64,000 nt of DNA from JBAXAM01 sp964213355 (GTDB taxonomy: Bacteria > Pseudomonadota > Gammaproteobacteria > UBA9339), in the NCBI GenBank assembly GCA_964213355.1, contig CAXOVY010000032.1, positions 248,001-312,000 on the forward strand, read 5' to 3'. How positions within the stretch are numbered: the stretch's first letter is position 1; each line of letters starts with the position of its first letter. The notes beneath the pieces were generated by a model. The model was not told the DNA's origin, searched no databases, and saw only the letters and a list, made by a program, of their open reading frames with translations. The position numbers were made by a program, and so were the translations under genes. Shown here piece after piece: positions 34,911-43,863 of this stretch.

Positions 34911-35776
34911 GTTTTATTTTGTTTTAGCGGTAAAATTCCAGCTAAATCACCGATAACATTTACCAATTCGGTATTTGCGGGTATGACAATTTTAGAATTG
35001 CTTGCAAGGGAATTTTCAACTACCTCAAGCTGCTTAAGAATCTGTGCATTACCAACAAAATACTTTTGGGCTGCCTCGTTGACCAGGCGGATTGCCTCGG
35101 CTTCACCTTCGGCAGCGAGAATTTTAGCTTGTTTTATTCCTTCCGCTTTTTTAATTTCCGCGCGACGCATGCCGTCGGCATCAGTTTCTCTAGCAGTCGC
35201 AAAATCAATTGCAGCGATTTTTTCATTTTCGGCTTTAACCACTTTGTTCATGGTCTCTTGAACGTCTTTTGGCGGATCGATTTCTTTGATTTCCGTACGA
35301 ACAATTGCAATACCCCAGCTGTCAGTTTCCTCCATAAGGGTTTTATGTAGTTCATTATTAATTTTACCACGTTCACTATTGGCCGATTTTAAAGTTAGAG
35401 TTCCAATAATGTTACGTAAAGTAGTGCGTGCTAAATTCACGATTTGAAAATCATAGCTATTAACTCGGTATTGACTGTTTTTAACGCTTTCTTCGTCGAG
35501 TTTTACTTTGAAGTAAACCTGTGCGTCAACTTTGGCATTAAGATTATCAAAGGTTATTATTTCTTGGGGTTCAGCATTTGCCATTTGTTCGGTAACATTG
35601 ACAATAAAAATTCTTTCAACGCTTGGCATCAGCCAATGAAAACCAGGGTTAGCAAATCGATTATATTTGCCTAGTCTTTCAATTATACCGCGGTGAGTAG
35701 GGCGGACAATTCGAATGCCTGAAATAAATACAAAAAATACAAAAACCAAAAGTGCCAAGATAGCGGTAGTAGTCAT
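34907..35776 (-). CDS. SPFH/Band 7 stomatin-like membrane protein (QmcA-like)
   Basis: One N-terminal membrane helix (about 4-22) anchors an SPFH domain (about 25-190; RPTHRGIIERLGKYNRFANPG, ITFDNLNAKVDAQVYFKV, EIKEIDPPKDVQETM) and a coiled-coil stretch rich in Ala, Glu and Lys (about 180-245; AENEKIAAIDFATARETDAD, KKAEGIKQAKILAAEGEAEA). The match is to QmcA/YbbK-type scaffold proteins of membrane microdomains. The partner nfeD gene usually adjacent is not present here. HflK/HflC are less likely because of the length of 289 and the lack of a paired gene. Confidence 0.9.
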   Translation of the reverse strand: MTTTAILALLVFVFFVFISGIRIVRPTHRGIIERLGKYNRFANPGFHWLMPSVERIFIVNVTEQMANAEPQEIITFDNLNAKVDAQVYFKVKLDEESVKNSQYRVNSYDFQIVNLARTTLRNIIGTLTLKSANSERGKINNELHKTLMEETDSWGIAIVRTEIKEIDPPKDVQETMNKVVKAENEKIAAIDFATARETDADGMRRAEIKKAEGIKQAKILAAEGEAEAIRLVNEAAQKYFVGNAQILKQLEVVENSLASNSKIVIPANTELVNVIGDLAGILPLKQNKT

Positions 35777-35958
35777 AGTTGCCTCGTTCGAAATAATGTT
35801 TTTTAAAGTCCAAGTCTATTCTAAAGTAATTTGAAAACCCTGTCTGCATTTTTAGTAATATTGATTCCAATCTCCGTTTTTTTTCCGGTATAGCAATATT
35901 TTTAGCTCTTGCTACGATTGCCTTGCTTCATCTATTAATAAACATAAAGGAGAACAGT

Positions 35959-36294
35959 ATGTATGTACTACGTAATTTAGTTTTTATTTTTGGGTTTTTG
36001 ATTTTTGCCGTTAGCGCAAATGCTTCGGTTGGCAGCTCTACAAAACTGCCTGATCAAACTCCACCAGTCAAAGTGGTTGCCACAGAAAGTGCTGCTACGC
36101 GTGTGAATATTAATTCTGCCGATACTGTAACTTTACAAAAAATTAAAGGTTTTGGTAAGAAGAAAGCACAAGCAGTGGTTGAGTATCGAACTAAAAATGG
36201 CGCTTTTAGCTCGGTTGAAGATTTATTAAAAGTTAAGGTTCGCGGTTTAAACAAAAAATGGCTCGATAAAATCAGCAATTTTTTAACTGTGTAA
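35959..36294 (+). CDS. ComEA-like helix-hairpin-helix protein
   Basis: A 111-residue exported DNA-binding protein. The ATG at 35959 follows AAAGGAG at eight-base spacing and begins a signal peptide (about 1-22, ending SANAS). The mature part carries the ComEA helix-hairpin-helix pair: NINSADTVTLQKIKGFGKKKAQAVVEYR region near 52-80 and FSSVEDLLKVKVRGLNKKWL near 88-107. ComEA-type proteins bind incoming DNA in the periplasm during natural transformation. No other competence gene is nearby, so a role in uptake is inferred from the family only. A terminator follows directly. Confidence 0.9.
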   Translation: MYVLRNLVFIFGFLIFAVSANASVGSSTKLPDQTPPVKVVATESAATRVNINSADTVTLQKIKGFGKKKAQAVVEYRTKNGAFSSVEDLLKVKVRGLNKKWLDKISNFLTV

Positions 36295-36303
36295 TTGTGA
36301 ACT

Positions 36304-36333
36304 AAAGGCCGGTTTCGTTTCAATCCGGCCTTT
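36304..36333. terminator. Bidirectional intrinsic terminator between comEA-like gene and pepN
   Basis: AAAGGCCGG (36304-36312) pairs perfectly with CCGGCCTTT (36325-36333) round a 12-base loop, and T residues follow on the plus strand (complementary A-run gives Ts for the other strand). It sits ten bases after the comEA-like stop and reaches the pepN stop, serving both converging genes. Confidence 0.85.
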
Positions 36334-38930
36334 TATCTTGCATTAATAGCTCTGCTTATAATTTCATAAACATTCTTTGATAGATTGGGCTCTTGGCTGA
36401 TTCGTGCCAATTGCAGCTGTAATAATTGCTGCCGTGCTTTGTCGAGCTTGTGTCCATGAGTTAAAGGCATAACAATTGCGGCTGCTAGCTGTGGGTTAAA
36501 TTTATCAATCGTAAGAACTTGGTCAGTCAAAAATTCATAGCCAGCACCACGTGCCTCATGAAAGTTGATATGATTATTTTCGCAAAACGTACGGATTAAT
36601 GCATATACTTTGTTGGGGTTTTTGATATTAAATGCCGCATGCTGGGTTAGTTTTTGTACGCGTTGTAATGTTCCAAGTAACTTTATAGTGGCGTTAAGAG
36701 CTAGCCATTTATTAACCAAATTTGTGTGGTCTTGCCATTTTTGATAATGGTCTTCTAAAATTTGTTCGCGTTCGGAGTAATTGGAGTTTGCAATAGTAGT
36801 TAGACAAACCAGTATGTCGGTCATGTTGTTTGCTTTGTCCAGTTGCTCTAGGCAGACATCGAATACTTCTGGGGTGTTCAAGTGCATTAGGTAACTAAGG
36901 CAAAGATTTTTTAAGCTACGTTTGCCGATAGAAATAGCATCGAGACTGTAATTTACTGTTTCATTGTTGTTTTCATAACATGTAAGCAATTCATTTTTTA
37001 GTGCTTTCGCGAGCTCCAATTTCAGAAATTCACTAACATAATGTATGGTTTCGATACTATTTTGTGGTAATGAGTCAAGTAAAAAGCTTTCTGTTGGGGT
37101 TTGTAGCATTTGCGCTACTAACGCTATATCGATTTTAGGATCATTAATTATAGTTTTGAACGCGCGTACTAAGATTGGTGGTAGTGTACATGGCTGGCTT
37201 ATGCGTGCAGAGTCGCATAAGCGTCGCGAGATATTTAATAGCAATTGCTGACTAGCATCCCACGCGTTAATTGGGTCTTGGCTGTGACACATAAGCAACA
37301 ATAACTCATCGTCAGTATATGAATACTCAATTTTAACTGGCGCCGAAAAATTACATGCTAAAGAGGGGATTGGTTTGGTTGTAATATTTGGGAAAGAAAA
37401 ATTTTGCCCATTTTTGTTGATAATTAAAGTTTCAGCTTTGGTGTTGGTGCCATCTGGGCTAATTAATCCAATAGTTAATGGTATATAAAAATCTTCTGTG
37501 GTTTTTTTATGTGTTTGTTCTGTTTTTAAAGTGTAAGTTTTGTCAGCAGTAAAAGCATCGCTTATGATTAATGTAGGTGTTCCTGCTTTATCGTACCATA
37601 ACTTGAATTGGTCTAAGTTAGTTTTGGTAACCTGAGCTGCTGTTTGTAAAAAATCTTCAATAGTAACTGCTTGCCCATCAAACTTAGCCAAAAATTCTTT
37701 CATAATTTGTTGAAAAGTTGTTCGACCAAAAATAGTACACAACATACGGGCTACTTCTGCACTTTTTTGGTACACTGTGACTGTATAGAAATTATCGATG
37801 GCGATATATGATTGCAGACGTATTGGATGTGAGTGTGGTCCAGAATCTTCAGCAAACTGTCTAGTGCGGATGGTTTTTATGGAGTTAATTCGATTAATTG
37901 CTTGGCCATACATATCTTCCATAAACAATTGTTCACGCAAAGTAGTTAAACCCTCTTTTAAACCGATCTGAAACCAGTTACGACAAGTAACACGGTTGCC
38001 TGTCCAGTTATGAAAATATTCGTGGGCAATAACCGCAGTTACTTTACTGAAATCAGCATCAGTGGAAGTGGTTGGCGATGCAAGTAACACATTGCTATTA
38101 AAAACATTTAAACTTTTGTTTTCCATAGCACCAAAAATAAAGTCATTAACTGCTACAATTTGATAAATATCCAAATCATACTCTAGGCCAAAAGTTTGCT
38201 CTTCCCAAACCATTGCCTGTTTTAAGGAGAACATCGCATGATGGCATTGCTGCAATTGTTTTGCTTCAGCAAATATACGTAATGTGACTTTGCGACCAGA
38301 AGTAGTTGTGTGATAATCTTCGATCCAACCGTATTTCCCCGCAACTAAAGCGAATAAATAGGAAGATTTAGGAAAGGGATCTTGCCAAGTAACAGAGTGC
38401 TGGTTATTGGACAAGTCGTTTTTGGCGATCAAATTACCATTTGATAGCAGCACTGGATAATTAGTTTTATCTGCAATAATTGTTGCGGTAAATTTAGTTG
38501 GGATGTCAGGCCGGTCAATAAAATAAGTTATGCGACGAAAACCGAGTGGTTCATTTTGTGTGCAAAAATTACCATTAGTTAAATATAATCCAGAGCAAGT
38601 TAGATTTTGTTCAGGGTGAATTTTAACTATTGTTTCTAAGATAAAATCATCCGGTATTTGTAGAATGGTTAGGCATTCTGGGGTTGTTTTATAATCGGCA
38701 TCAGACAGTAACCGTTCGTTTAGTTTGATTGCTTGTAGGTTTAAATTTGTGCCATCAAGTGTTATTGTGGCGCCGCTATTTGTGGCGTTTGGGTTACGCT
38801 TAATGTGCAATTTCGCACTAACTATAGTTTTTTTAGGATCAAGAACAAACTGCAGGTCTGCCGTTTCAATAAGAAATGGAGGTGGAGTATAGTTATTTAA
38901 AAAAGTAGTTTTATGTATATTGCTTTTCAT
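36333..38930 (-). CDS. pepN: Aminopeptidase N PepN
   Basis: PepN is the main cytosolic zinc aminopeptidase of the M1 family. In the 865-residue product the exopeptidase motif FGAMENK lies near 258, and the zinc site HEYFH with its downstream Glu (IGLKEGLT) near 295-320; RQFAEDSGPHSHPIR and YQKSAEVARML near 375 contain the catalytic Tyr. The C-terminal half is the Ala/His-rich helical domain of the E. coli subtype. I chose the ATG at 38930 because GGGAG precedes it and it overlaps the dnaQ stop as ATGA, so pepN is coupled to dnaQ. A longer frame from 38948 adds six residues inside dnaQ. Confidence 0.94.
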   Translation of the reverse strand: MKSNIHKTTFLNNYTPPPFLIETADLQFVLDPKKTIVSAKLHIKRNPNATNSGATITLDGTNLNLQAIKLNERLLSDADYKTTPECLTILQIPDDFILETIVKIHPEQNLTCSGLYLTNGNFCTQNEPLGFRRITYFIDRPDIPTKFTATIIADKTNYPVLLSNGNLIAKNDLSNNQHSVTWQDPFPKSSYLFALVAGKYGWIEDYHTTTSGRKVTLRIFAEAKQLQQCHHAMFSLKQAMVWEEQTFGLEYDLDIYQIVAVNDFIFGAMENKSLNVFNSNVLLASPTTSTDADFSKVTAVIAHEYFHNWTGNRVTCRNWFQIGLKEGLTTLREQLFMEDMYGQAINRINSIKTIRTRQFAEDSGPHSHPIRLQSYIAIDNFYTVTVYQKSAEVARMLCTIFGRTTFQQIMKEFLAKFDGQAVTIEDFLQTAAQVTKTNLDQFKLWYDKAGTPTLIISDAFTADKTYTLKTEQTHKKTTEDFYIPLTIGLISPDGTNTKAETLIINKNGQNFSFPNITTKPIPSLACNFSAPVKIEYSYTDDELLLLMCHSQDPINAWDASQQLLLNISRRLCDSARISQPCTLPPILVRAFKTIINDPKIDIALVAQMLQTPTESFLLDSLPQNSIETIHYVSEFLKLELAKALKNELLTCYENNNETVNYSLDAISIGKRSLKNLCLSYLMHLNTPEVFDVCLEQLDKANNMTDILVCLTTIANSNYSEREQILEDHYQKWQDHTNLVNKWLALNATIKLLGTLQRVQKLTQHAAFNIKNPNKVYALIRTFCENNHINFHEARGAGYEFLTDQVLTIDKFNPQLAAAIVMPLTHGHKLDKARQQLLQLQLARISQEPNLSKNVYEIISRAINAR

Positions 38931-39634
38931 TCGTTCTCCCATAAGCATTTTCCGGTTCTTTTTTTAATTGTTGTTAGAAGAGCTTGGTGCGCCATAGTTT
39001 CCGCATCATTGGCAAGTACGATTGGCAATGCTGGCCTGTTTTTGCATATTTTTTGCAGAGCTGTTTTGTTAGCTTCTTCGGCCGAAGCAAGTTCACTACC
39101 TGCAAACAAACTTCCTTGTCCCCCAGTCATTAATAAATAAGCCTCTGCCAGTAGCTGTGCATCGAGCAGGGCGCCATGAAGTTTACGCGAGCTTAAATCA
39201 ATTTTATAGCGTTTGCATAAGGCATCCAAAGTGTTGCGTTGTCCTGGAAACATTTTGCGTGCCAAAGCTAGAGTATCAAATACTGTAACATAAGCATCTA
39301 GTGATTTGGAAGTTTTGGTTGAGAGGCGCATTTCATGGTTGATAAAACCAACGTCAAAAACAGCATTATGTGCGATTAATTCAGTCCCGTTGATAAAATC
39401 TAAAAAATCACTCAGGATATTAGCAAAAATAGGTTTATCACGCAAAAATTCATTAGTAATGCCATGAATCGCTAGGGCTTCAGTTTCAACCTCACGCCCA
39501 GGATTAATATAACGATGAAAATTATTACCTGTGAGTTTACGGTCAATTAATTCAACGCAACCAATTTCAATAATACGATGACCTTTTGTTGGTTCGAGTC
39601 CAGTGGTTTCGGTGTCGATTATTATTTGTCGCAT
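38927..39634 (-). CDS. dnaQ: DNA polymerase III epsilon subunit, 3'-5' exonuclease
   Basis: DnaQ proofreads during replication. The 235 residues carry the DEDDh exonuclease motifs: IIIDTETTGLEP (5-16, Exo I), ELIAHNAVFDVGFIN near 85-99 (Exo II), and LHGALLDAQLLAEAYL near 153 (Exo IIIe with the His and Asp). The C-terminal tail that binds the polymerase alpha subunit is present but divergent. The gene is followed at once by pepN and preceded by a hairpin spacer and rnhA, all on the minus strand. In E. coli rnhA and dnaQ are divergent neighbours, so the pairing is conserved but the orientation is not. Confidence 0.94.
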   Translation of the reverse strand: MRQIIIDTETTGLEPTKGHRIIEIGCVELIDRKLTGNNFHRYINPGREVETEALAIHGITNEFLRDKPIFANILSDFLDFINGTELIAHNAVFDVGFINHEMRLSTKTSKSLDAYVTVFDTLALARKMFPGQRNTLDALCKRYKIDLSSRKLHGALLDAQLLAEAYLLMTGGQGSLFAGSELASAEEANKTALQKICKNRPALPIVLANDAETMAHQALLTTIKKRTGKCLWENE

Positions 39635-39647
39635 ATATATTATACTT

Positions 39648-39676
39648 ATTATTGCGCTCTGAAAGAGCGTAATAAT
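39648..39676. terminator. Hairpin between rnhA and dnaQ, probable terminator
   Basis: ATTATTGCGCTCT (39648-39660) pairs with AGAGCGTAATAAT (39664-39676) across a three-base loop, giving 13 pairs with one G-T wobble. It falls in the 68-bp gap between two minus-strand genes and probably ends rnhA transcription. The T-run after it on that strand is weak. Confidence 0.6.
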
Positions 39677-39702
39677 TTAGTTTTACTTTGTTTCTTCACC
39701 AT

Positions 39703-40146
39703 TTACTTTTTAGGTTTAACCAAACTGTCAATCGCTTGGTTCGCCAATTGATCAGCCAATTCATTTTCTGGATGGCCATTGTGTCCTTTGACCCAATGCC
39801 AACTGATTTTGTGCTGTTTCGTAAGTGTATCTAACTCTTGCCATAAATCTATATTTTTTACCGGCTTTTTATCACTGGTGTGCCAACTCTGTTTTTTCCA
39901 TTGGATTAGCCACTCAGTAATACCTTTGCGCACATATTGTGAATCATTGGTAACCTCAATGGTGCAAGACTTCTTTAAAGCTTCAAGCGCCTTAATAACT
40001 GCAGTTAACTCCATGCGGTTGTTAGTGGTCAAAATTTCGGCGCCATTTAGGTGCTTCTCATGTTTGTTATAGCGTAAAATTGCACCCCAACCGCCTGGGC
40101 CAGGGTTGCCACGACAGGCACCATCAGTAAAGATTTCTACGGGCAT
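39703..40146 (-). CDS. rnhA: Ribonuclease HI
   Basis: RnhA removes RNA from RNA-DNA hybrids such as R-loops and primers. The 147 residues contain all four catalytic acids: Asp in IFTDGACRGNPGPGGW (near 8), Glu in NRMELTAVIKAL (near 46), Asp in TNDSQYVRKGI (near 68) and Asp in NELADQLANQAI (near 132), with the WHWVKGHNGHPENE handle region. The gene lies between a YafS-like methyltransferase upstream and dnaQ downstream. Confidence 0.96.
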   Translation of the reverse strand: MPVEIFTDGACRGNPGPGGWGAILRYNKHEKHLNGAEILTTNNRMELTAVIKALEALKKSCTIEVTNDSQYVRKGITEWLIQWKKQSWHTSDKKPVKNIDLWQELDTLTKQHKISWHWVKGHNGHPENELADQLANQAIDSLVKPKK

Positions 40147-40203
40147 ACCATCACATTTAATTATTGTGTGGTTTATATAATAACAGAAAGCTTTTAGGGT
40201 GTG

Positions 40204-40953
40204 CTAATTTTTATTGTATTGACTGGTTCTTGCTGGTTTAGGTAATGTTTTTGCAGTTTTAAAGTATTTTACAAATGAGAATAGAGGTTTAATTGGGGTT
40301 AGCGTTGCAAGAGTTTTTTGTGCGACAAACATATAACTTGCTCCACAATATGGCCAAAAGATTTGTCCAAGACCCTCTAGAAATAGTAATTGTCCAGTGC
40401 TCGTGTTTGGCGGCCTAAAATAAAAAGTTTTGTAATCGCCAATGCTAAAACCGATTTTAGCTAATAAGTGACGCATGTGTCCAGGACTAATCCAATTACC
40501 AAGCCACGGAACCTCCTTTTGTTTTTGCCACAGAGGCGTCATACCCCAAAGGCTGTATGGATTAAAGCCAAAAATTATAGCATAGCCATTGGGCATGAGT
40601 GTGGTATAAATTTCTTTGAGAATTGCTTTGGGGTTTTGCGCAAATTCGAGAACATGAAATAAGACTGCTGCATCAATACTATCAGGTAGAAATGGCAGTT
40701 CGTCCAGCTGACATCGAACTGCAGGTGAATCATTAGGGGTAGCGGTGTCCGGGTTTACTATAATGTGATTATGAATGTGCGATGTTGCTAGTACTTCGTC
40801 ATTGCTAATCGGTCCGCCTATTTGTATTATGTAATAACCAAATATTTGTGGTAAGATGCTTGATAGGCCTACTAACTCAGATTGTAATAAAACTGCCCCA
40901 ACTGGCTTTTTATACCATTCGGCTAGTGCCGCAATATCAGATGTTTCGCTCAT
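40204..40953 (-). CDS. Class I SAM-dependent methyltransferase (YafS-like)
   Basis: A 249-residue Rossmann methyltransferase. The usual glycine-rich motif I is degenerate (YYIIQIGGP near 42). Later motifs are clear: LPFLPDSIDAAVLFHVLEFAQNP near 85-108 and LKEIYTTLMPNGYAIIFGFNPYSLWG near 112-137. The family lies next to rnhA in many gammaproteobacteria (E. coli yafS between gloB and rnhA), which is also the order here. The natural substrate is not known to me. The stop is 57 bp before rnhA's start, and the ATG is close to glgP's stop. Confidence 0.85.
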   Translation of the reverse strand: MSETSDIAALAEWYKKPVGAVLLQSELVGLSSILPQIFGYYIIQIGGPISNDEVLATSHIHNHIIVNPDTATPNDSPAVRCQLDELPFLPDSIDAAVLFHVLEFAQNPKAILKEIYTTLMPNGYAIIFGFNPYSLWGMTPLWQKQKEVPWLGNWISPGHMRHLLAKIGFSIGDYKTFYFRPPNTSTGQLLFLEGLGQIFWPYCGASYMFVAQKTLATLTPIKPLFSFVKYFKTAKTLPKPARTSQYNKN

Positions 40954-40960
40954 ATTAGAG

Positions 40961-43435
40961 CTAATCCTCGATTTGCACTGGTTTTATTTTCCATATGTCA
41001 TCGCAATATTCCTGAATTGCGCGATCAGAGGAAAACTTACCCATGCGTGCGACATTGAGAATTGACATTTTAGCCCAGCGCGGTTTGTCATTATAAGCCT
41101 TGCTTACCTGGTCTTGACATTCAACATAAGATTCAAAATCAGCACATACCATAAATTCATCATGGTAAAGCAAACTATCAGTTAACGGTCTAAACAGGTT
41201 CGCATCGTTCGCGAAACAACCAGAGTTTATTAATTCGATTGCCATACGTAGTTCACTATTGGCATTAACATAATCACGCGGATTGTAGCCTTTGCTTTTT
41301 AGTTCTAAAACCTGGTCAGTATTTAAACCGAAAAGGAAAAAGTTTTCCGCACCGGCTTCTTCGCGCATTTCAACATTAGCGCCATCCAGCGTGCCAATGG
41401 TTAGTGCGCCATTCATTGCGAACTTCATATTGCCGGTACCCGAAGCTTCTTTGCCAGCTGTAGAAATTTGTTCTGAAAGATCAGCAGCAGGATAAACCCA
41501 CCGAGCATTTTTGACATTATAATTTGGTAAAAATACAACTTTAAGACGATCTTTCATACATAAATCATTGTTAATGACTGCACCTATTGCGGTAGCTAAT
41601 TTGATAATTAATTTTGCTCGATAATAGCCGGGAGCTGCTTTACCAGCAAAAATTATAGTACGTGGCGCTGTATCAATGCTTGGGTTATTACGTATGCGGT
41701 TATAGAGAGCAATAGCATGTAAGAGATTTAGATGTTGTCGTTTGTATTCATGGATGCGTTTGGCTTGGATGTCAAATAATGAAGTAGGATCAACTATGAT
41801 ATCAGTCCTCTGCGCAATAAAAGTCGCAAGATCTTTTTTGTTGCTATATTTAATTTGTCCCCATTTTTCGACAAATGTTGAATCAGTTATAAATTTTTCT
41901 AGATTGCGCAATTGATCCAGATTTTTAACCCAACTATCACCAATTGCTGCATTAATTAAACTGGTAAGTCGTGGATTAATTAGCATAACAAAACGCCTGG
42001 GCGTAACGCCATTGGTTTTATTATTGAATTTTTCCGGCCAGAGTTCATAGAAATCTTTTAATACGTCACGTTTGAGTAGTTCAGTATGCAGTCTTGAAAC
42101 ACCATTAATAGAATTACTGCCAACACAAGCTAAATTAGCCATGCGAACTTGACGTTCACCTGTTTCATCAATTAAAGACATGCGCTTTATTCGCTCAACA
42201 TCTTTGAGAAAAGCTTTGCAGGTATCATTTAAAAAACGATTATTAATTTCAAAAATAATTTCAAGATGACGGGGTAGGGTGCTGGCAAAAAGTGGCAACG
42301 GCCATTTCTCCAGCGCTTCGGGTAAAATTGTGTGATTAGTGTAACAGAAGGTTTTTTGCGTGATTGCCCAAGCTTTATCCCAATCCATTTGATGCTCATC
42401 GATTAAAAGACGCATCAGTTCGGCAATACCGATTGATGGATGAGTATCATTAAGCTGAATAACATATTTTTCGCCAAAGTTTTCCAAGAACTGTTGGCGC
42501 TGTTGATAGATACGAATCATATCTTGCAATGCACTTGTGACGAAAAAGTATTGCTGTTCCAGACGTAGTTTTTTGCCGACCAATGGTTCATCATTTGGAT
42601 AAAGAACCTTAGTTATATTTTCAGAAGAAATTTTTTCCTGAACTGCGCGATAGTAGTCACCGACATTAAAGGCACTAAAATCGAACGACTCACAGGCTTC
42701 AGCTTTCCATAAACGGATAAAATTAGCGGTGTTGGCTTGATAGCCAATAATTGGAATATCGTAAGCTATGCTTTTGACCACACGGTTAGGAACCCAGCGA
42801 ACGCGATAATGGCCATCTTTATCAGTGTAATTTTCAGTATGGCCACCAAACTTTACATCAAATGAAATTTCTGGGCGCGGGATTTCCCAAGGATTGCCAT
42901 AGCGCAACCATTTGTCAGTACTTTCTATTTGCCAACCATTACGGATTTCTTGGTTAAAAATGCCAAACTCATAACGGATGCCATAGCCGATTGCTGGAAT
43001 GCCCAGGGTTGCAAGTGAATCCATATAGCAAGCAGCTAGGCGACCTAGACCACCATTACCCAAACCAGGCTCTGGTTCTTGTTCTAACAGCTCATCTAAG
43101 TTTAGCTCAAGCTCTTCCATGCTTTTTTTAACCTGAGTATAGATGCCTAGATTGTTTAGATTATTTCCCAGTTGTGGTCCAAGCAAGAACTCAGCAGAAA
43201 GATAACATATCGTGCGCGAGGCGTTGGTAAAATATGTTTTTGCGGTTTTGGTCCAGCGATCCATCAAACGATCACGTATTGTATAAGCAAGAGCCATGTA
43301 GTAGTCATTGGGTGAAGCTATAGGAGCAAAACGTCCTTGGATGTATGCTAAGTTGTCGTTGAAATCTTGTTTAATGGAGGTTACTTGGTTGCCAGTACGT
43401 ATTGACTCTTCGTTGTTTTTGTTTTTTCTAAACAT
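40961..43435 (-). CDS. glgP: Glycogen/alpha-glucan phosphorylase
   Basis: GlgP removes glucose 1-phosphate from the non-reducing ends of glycogen or maltodextrin with a pyridoxal phosphate cofactor. The product is 824 residues from the ATG at 43435, which follows AAGGA; an upstream frame to 43480 adds 15. Family landmarks are EPGLGNGGLGRLAACYMDSLATL near 110, NDTHPSIGIAELMRLL near 340, RIHEYKRQHLNLLHAI near 575, and the cofactor site EASGTGNMKFAMNGALTIGTLDG near 670 with its Lys. No other glycogen gene is in this window, so whether the cell makes glycogen itself or breaks down host or imported glucan is open. Confidence 0.95.
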   Translation of the reverse strand: MFRKNKNNEESIRTGNQVTSIKQDFNDNLAYIQGRFAPIASPNDYYMALAYTIRDRLMDRWTKTAKTYFTNASRTICYLSAEFLLGPQLGNNLNNLGIYTQVKKSMEELELNLDELLEQEPEPGLGNGGLGRLAACYMDSLATLGIPAIGYGIRYEFGIFNQEIRNGWQIESTDKWLRYGNPWEIPRPEISFDVKFGGHTENYTDKDGHYRVRWVPNRVVKSIAYDIPIIGYQANTANFIRLWKAEACESFDFSAFNVGDYYRAVQEKISSENITKVLYPNDEPLVGKKLRLEQQYFFVTSALQDMIRIYQQRQQFLENFGEKYVIQLNDTHPSIGIAELMRLLIDEHQMDWDKAWAITQKTFCYTNHTILPEALEKWPLPLFASTLPRHLEIIFEINNRFLNDTCKAFLKDVERIKRMSLIDETGERQVRMANLACVGSNSINGVSRLHTELLKRDVLKDFYELWPEKFNNKTNGVTPRRFVMLINPRLTSLINAAIGDSWVKNLDQLRNLEKFITDSTFVEKWGQIKYSNKKDLATFIAQRTDIIVDPTSLFDIQAKRIHEYKRQHLNLLHAIALYNRIRNNPSIDTAPRTIIFAGKAAPGYYRAKLIIKLATAIGAVINNDLCMKDRLKVVFLPNYNVKNARWVYPAADLSEQISTAGKEASGTGNMKFAMNGALTIGTLDGANVEMREEAGAENFFLFGLNTDQVLELKSKGYNPRDYVNANSELRMAIELINSGCFANDANLFRPLTDSLLYHDEFMVCADFESYVECQDQVSKAYNDKPRWAKMSILNVARMGKFSSDRAIQEYCDDIWKIKPVQIED

Positions 43436-43506
43436 AATATTGTCCTTAATATTGGTGGGCGAAAGTCGATTCAAATTCAAAGATAGTTGGAATTATAGTC
43501 CCTTAA

Positions 43507-43830
43507 CTAAAGCTTCGTCAATTTTAAAACCCCAAATGCTGGATGTTCATATGGATGGGATTTTTTCAGTGCTTTTATTATTTTTTTGATTTTGGAAGAT
43601 GGGCAGATAGTTTCTACTTTGTGTTCGCTCACTTTGGTTATTTTACCAATTTTGCCAACATAAGCATTACTTCCCAGCTCAGGCTTGAATTGGCCGGTGC
43701 CTTTTGTTTCCCATGCGCAACAACTGTAATTGCCAATGCGACCTGCACCGGCAGCAAATATAGCCTGTTTAGTAATTTTTAGGTGAGACTTTGGAGTGTA
43801 ATAATAAAAATAGTAAAAATTATTTTTCAT
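43507..43830 (-). CDS. YqfO/NIF3-like small domain protein
   Basis: A 107-residue protein matching the small alpha-beta domain found inside NIF3/YqfO proteins and also free-standing in many bacteria. Landmarks are IFAAGAGRIGNYSCCAWETKG near 24-44, the TGQFKPELGSNAYVG segment near 45-59, VETICPSSKIKKIIKAL near 72 and HPYEHPAFGVLKL at the end. The fold resembles metal-binding CutA-like trimers; function is not established. It follows the cysteine desulfurase gene by 33 bp on the same strand. Confidence 0.8.
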   Translation of the reverse strand: MKNNFYYFYYYTPKSHLKITKQAIFAAGAGRIGNYSCCAWETKGTGQFKPELGSNAYVGKIGKITKVSEHKVETICPSSKIKKIIKALKKSHPYEHPAFGVLKLTKL

Positions 43831-43863
43831 AGAGCTAATTTCCTTATAAAAATAATTATTAAT

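Noticed and set aside
39580..39610. GGTTCGAGTCC, like a tRNA T-arm
   Set aside because: It lies inside the conserved start of dnaQ (coding for the TGLEPTKG region) and no acceptor stem or anticodon arm can be built around it.
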